A stretch of 6,242 bases of DNA, taken from the NCBI GenBank assembly GCA_013204125.1, contig JABMOP010000361.1, positions 1 through 6,242 of the forward strand, read 5' to 3'. How positions within the stretch are numbered: the first letter of the stretch is position 1; each line of letters begins with the position of its first letter. The position numbers and the translations under genes were made by a program. The notes beneath the pieces were generated by a model that worked only from the letters and a program-made list of their open reading frames with translations, was not told where the DNA came from and ran no database searches. Below are positions 5,960 through 6,242 of this stretch, one piece after another. The DNA comes from Rhodospirillales bacterium (GTDB taxonomy: Bacteria; Pseudomonadota; Alphaproteobacteria; Rhodospirillales; UBA2165).

Positions 5960-6242
5960 TTGGGCGCAGAAGCACTAAGCCAGAAACTGGCCGCCGGCGC
6001 GGCGGAGCAGGGTGATCCTTTCATATTCCTCTTTACCATATTCGTGCTGGCGGTGTTCGTTGGTTTCTACGTGGTGTGGAGCGTGACCCCGGCATTGCAC
6101 TCGCCGCTGATGAGCGTCACCAACGCCATTTCATCGGTCATTATCGTCGGCGCCCTGATCGCGGCGGGGCCGGCGGATGTAAGCTTTTCCAAAGTCATGG
6201 GCTTCATCGCCGTGGCGCTTGCTTCGGTCAATATATTCGGCG
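5960..6242 (+). CDS. pntAB: NAD(P) transhydrogenase subunit alpha part 2 (PntAB, membrane), 3'-partial
   Basis: The first 94 codons of the small membrane subunit that forms part of the proton channel (domain dII) together with PntB. It begins at TTG, one base after the pntAA stop, with a strong purine-rich site upstream. A short polar N-terminus is followed by a hydrophobic segment at about 21-40 (FIFLFTIFVLAVFVGFYVVW), then the hallmark VTPALHSPLMSVTNAISSVI at 42-61 and a second membrane segment to about 70, then a third beginning near 77 (KVMGFIAVALASVNIFG). The VTPALHSPLM-TNAISS motif is diagnostic of transhydrogenase alpha membrane domains. The gene runs off the right edge; pntB would be expected next. 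Confidence 0.95.
   Translation, partial: MGAEALSQKLAAGAAEQGDPFIFLFTIFVLAVFVGFYVVWSVTPALHSPLMSVTNAISSVIIVGALIAAGPADVSFSKVMGFIAVALASVNIFG

Overview
The window looks like chromosomal DNA of an alphaproteobacterium, most likely a Rhodospirillales-type or marine relative. The grounds are protein resemblance, from memory and without a search: a three-part transhydrogenase of the Rhodospirillum rubrum type, with a PntAA of exactly 384 residues, and an ABC1 kinase of an alphaproteobacterial flavour. The DNA is moderately GC-rich and gene-dense. I see no mobile elements, tRNA, rRNA or CRISPR.

Layout. (1) An M3-family oligoendopeptidase, open at the left edge (3-1856, +), overlaps by one base an ABC1/AarF/UbiB-type kinase-like gene (1856-3199, +); the two look like one transcription unit. 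(2) A small three-helix membrane protein of unknown function (3211-3735, -) converges on the kinase gene with an 11-base gap. (3) A 176-base divergent intergenic region holds a perfect TATAAT box and a strong Shine-Dalgarno for the next gene. (4) An ArsM-like SAM-dependent methyltransferase (3912-4685, +) is interrupted by an in-frame TGA at 4515-4517. (5) A 118-base gap with one weak hairpin. (6) pntAA (4804-5958, +) and the start of pntAB (5960 to the right edge, +), encoding the proton-pumping NAD(P) transhydrogenase.

The main result is the methyltransferase. A conventional gene call would end it at 4517 as a 201-residue protein. The same frame continues for 55 more codons with clean family-like sequence (IAGGLP, then a GF-VDVEI strand, then FEVYGYPFLARKR). 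The TGA sits where ArsM-type enzymes carry a catalytic cysteine. Sixteen nucleotides after the TGA begins the 5-nt apical loop of a hairpin with a perfect 5-bp top stem and a G at loop position 2, which is the arrangement expected of a bacterial SECIS element. I therefore read 3912-4685 as one 257-residue selenoprotein with Sec202. Proof needs the host's selA/selB/selC/selD genes, Cys homologues in an alignment, or mass spectrometry.

The other genes are ordinary housekeeping functions: peptide turnover, a quinone/lipid-linked kinase-like protein, and NADPH supply. The methyltransferase and the transhydrogenase need not be functionally linked, although NADPH supply and thiol/selenol redox chemistry are compatible neighbours.
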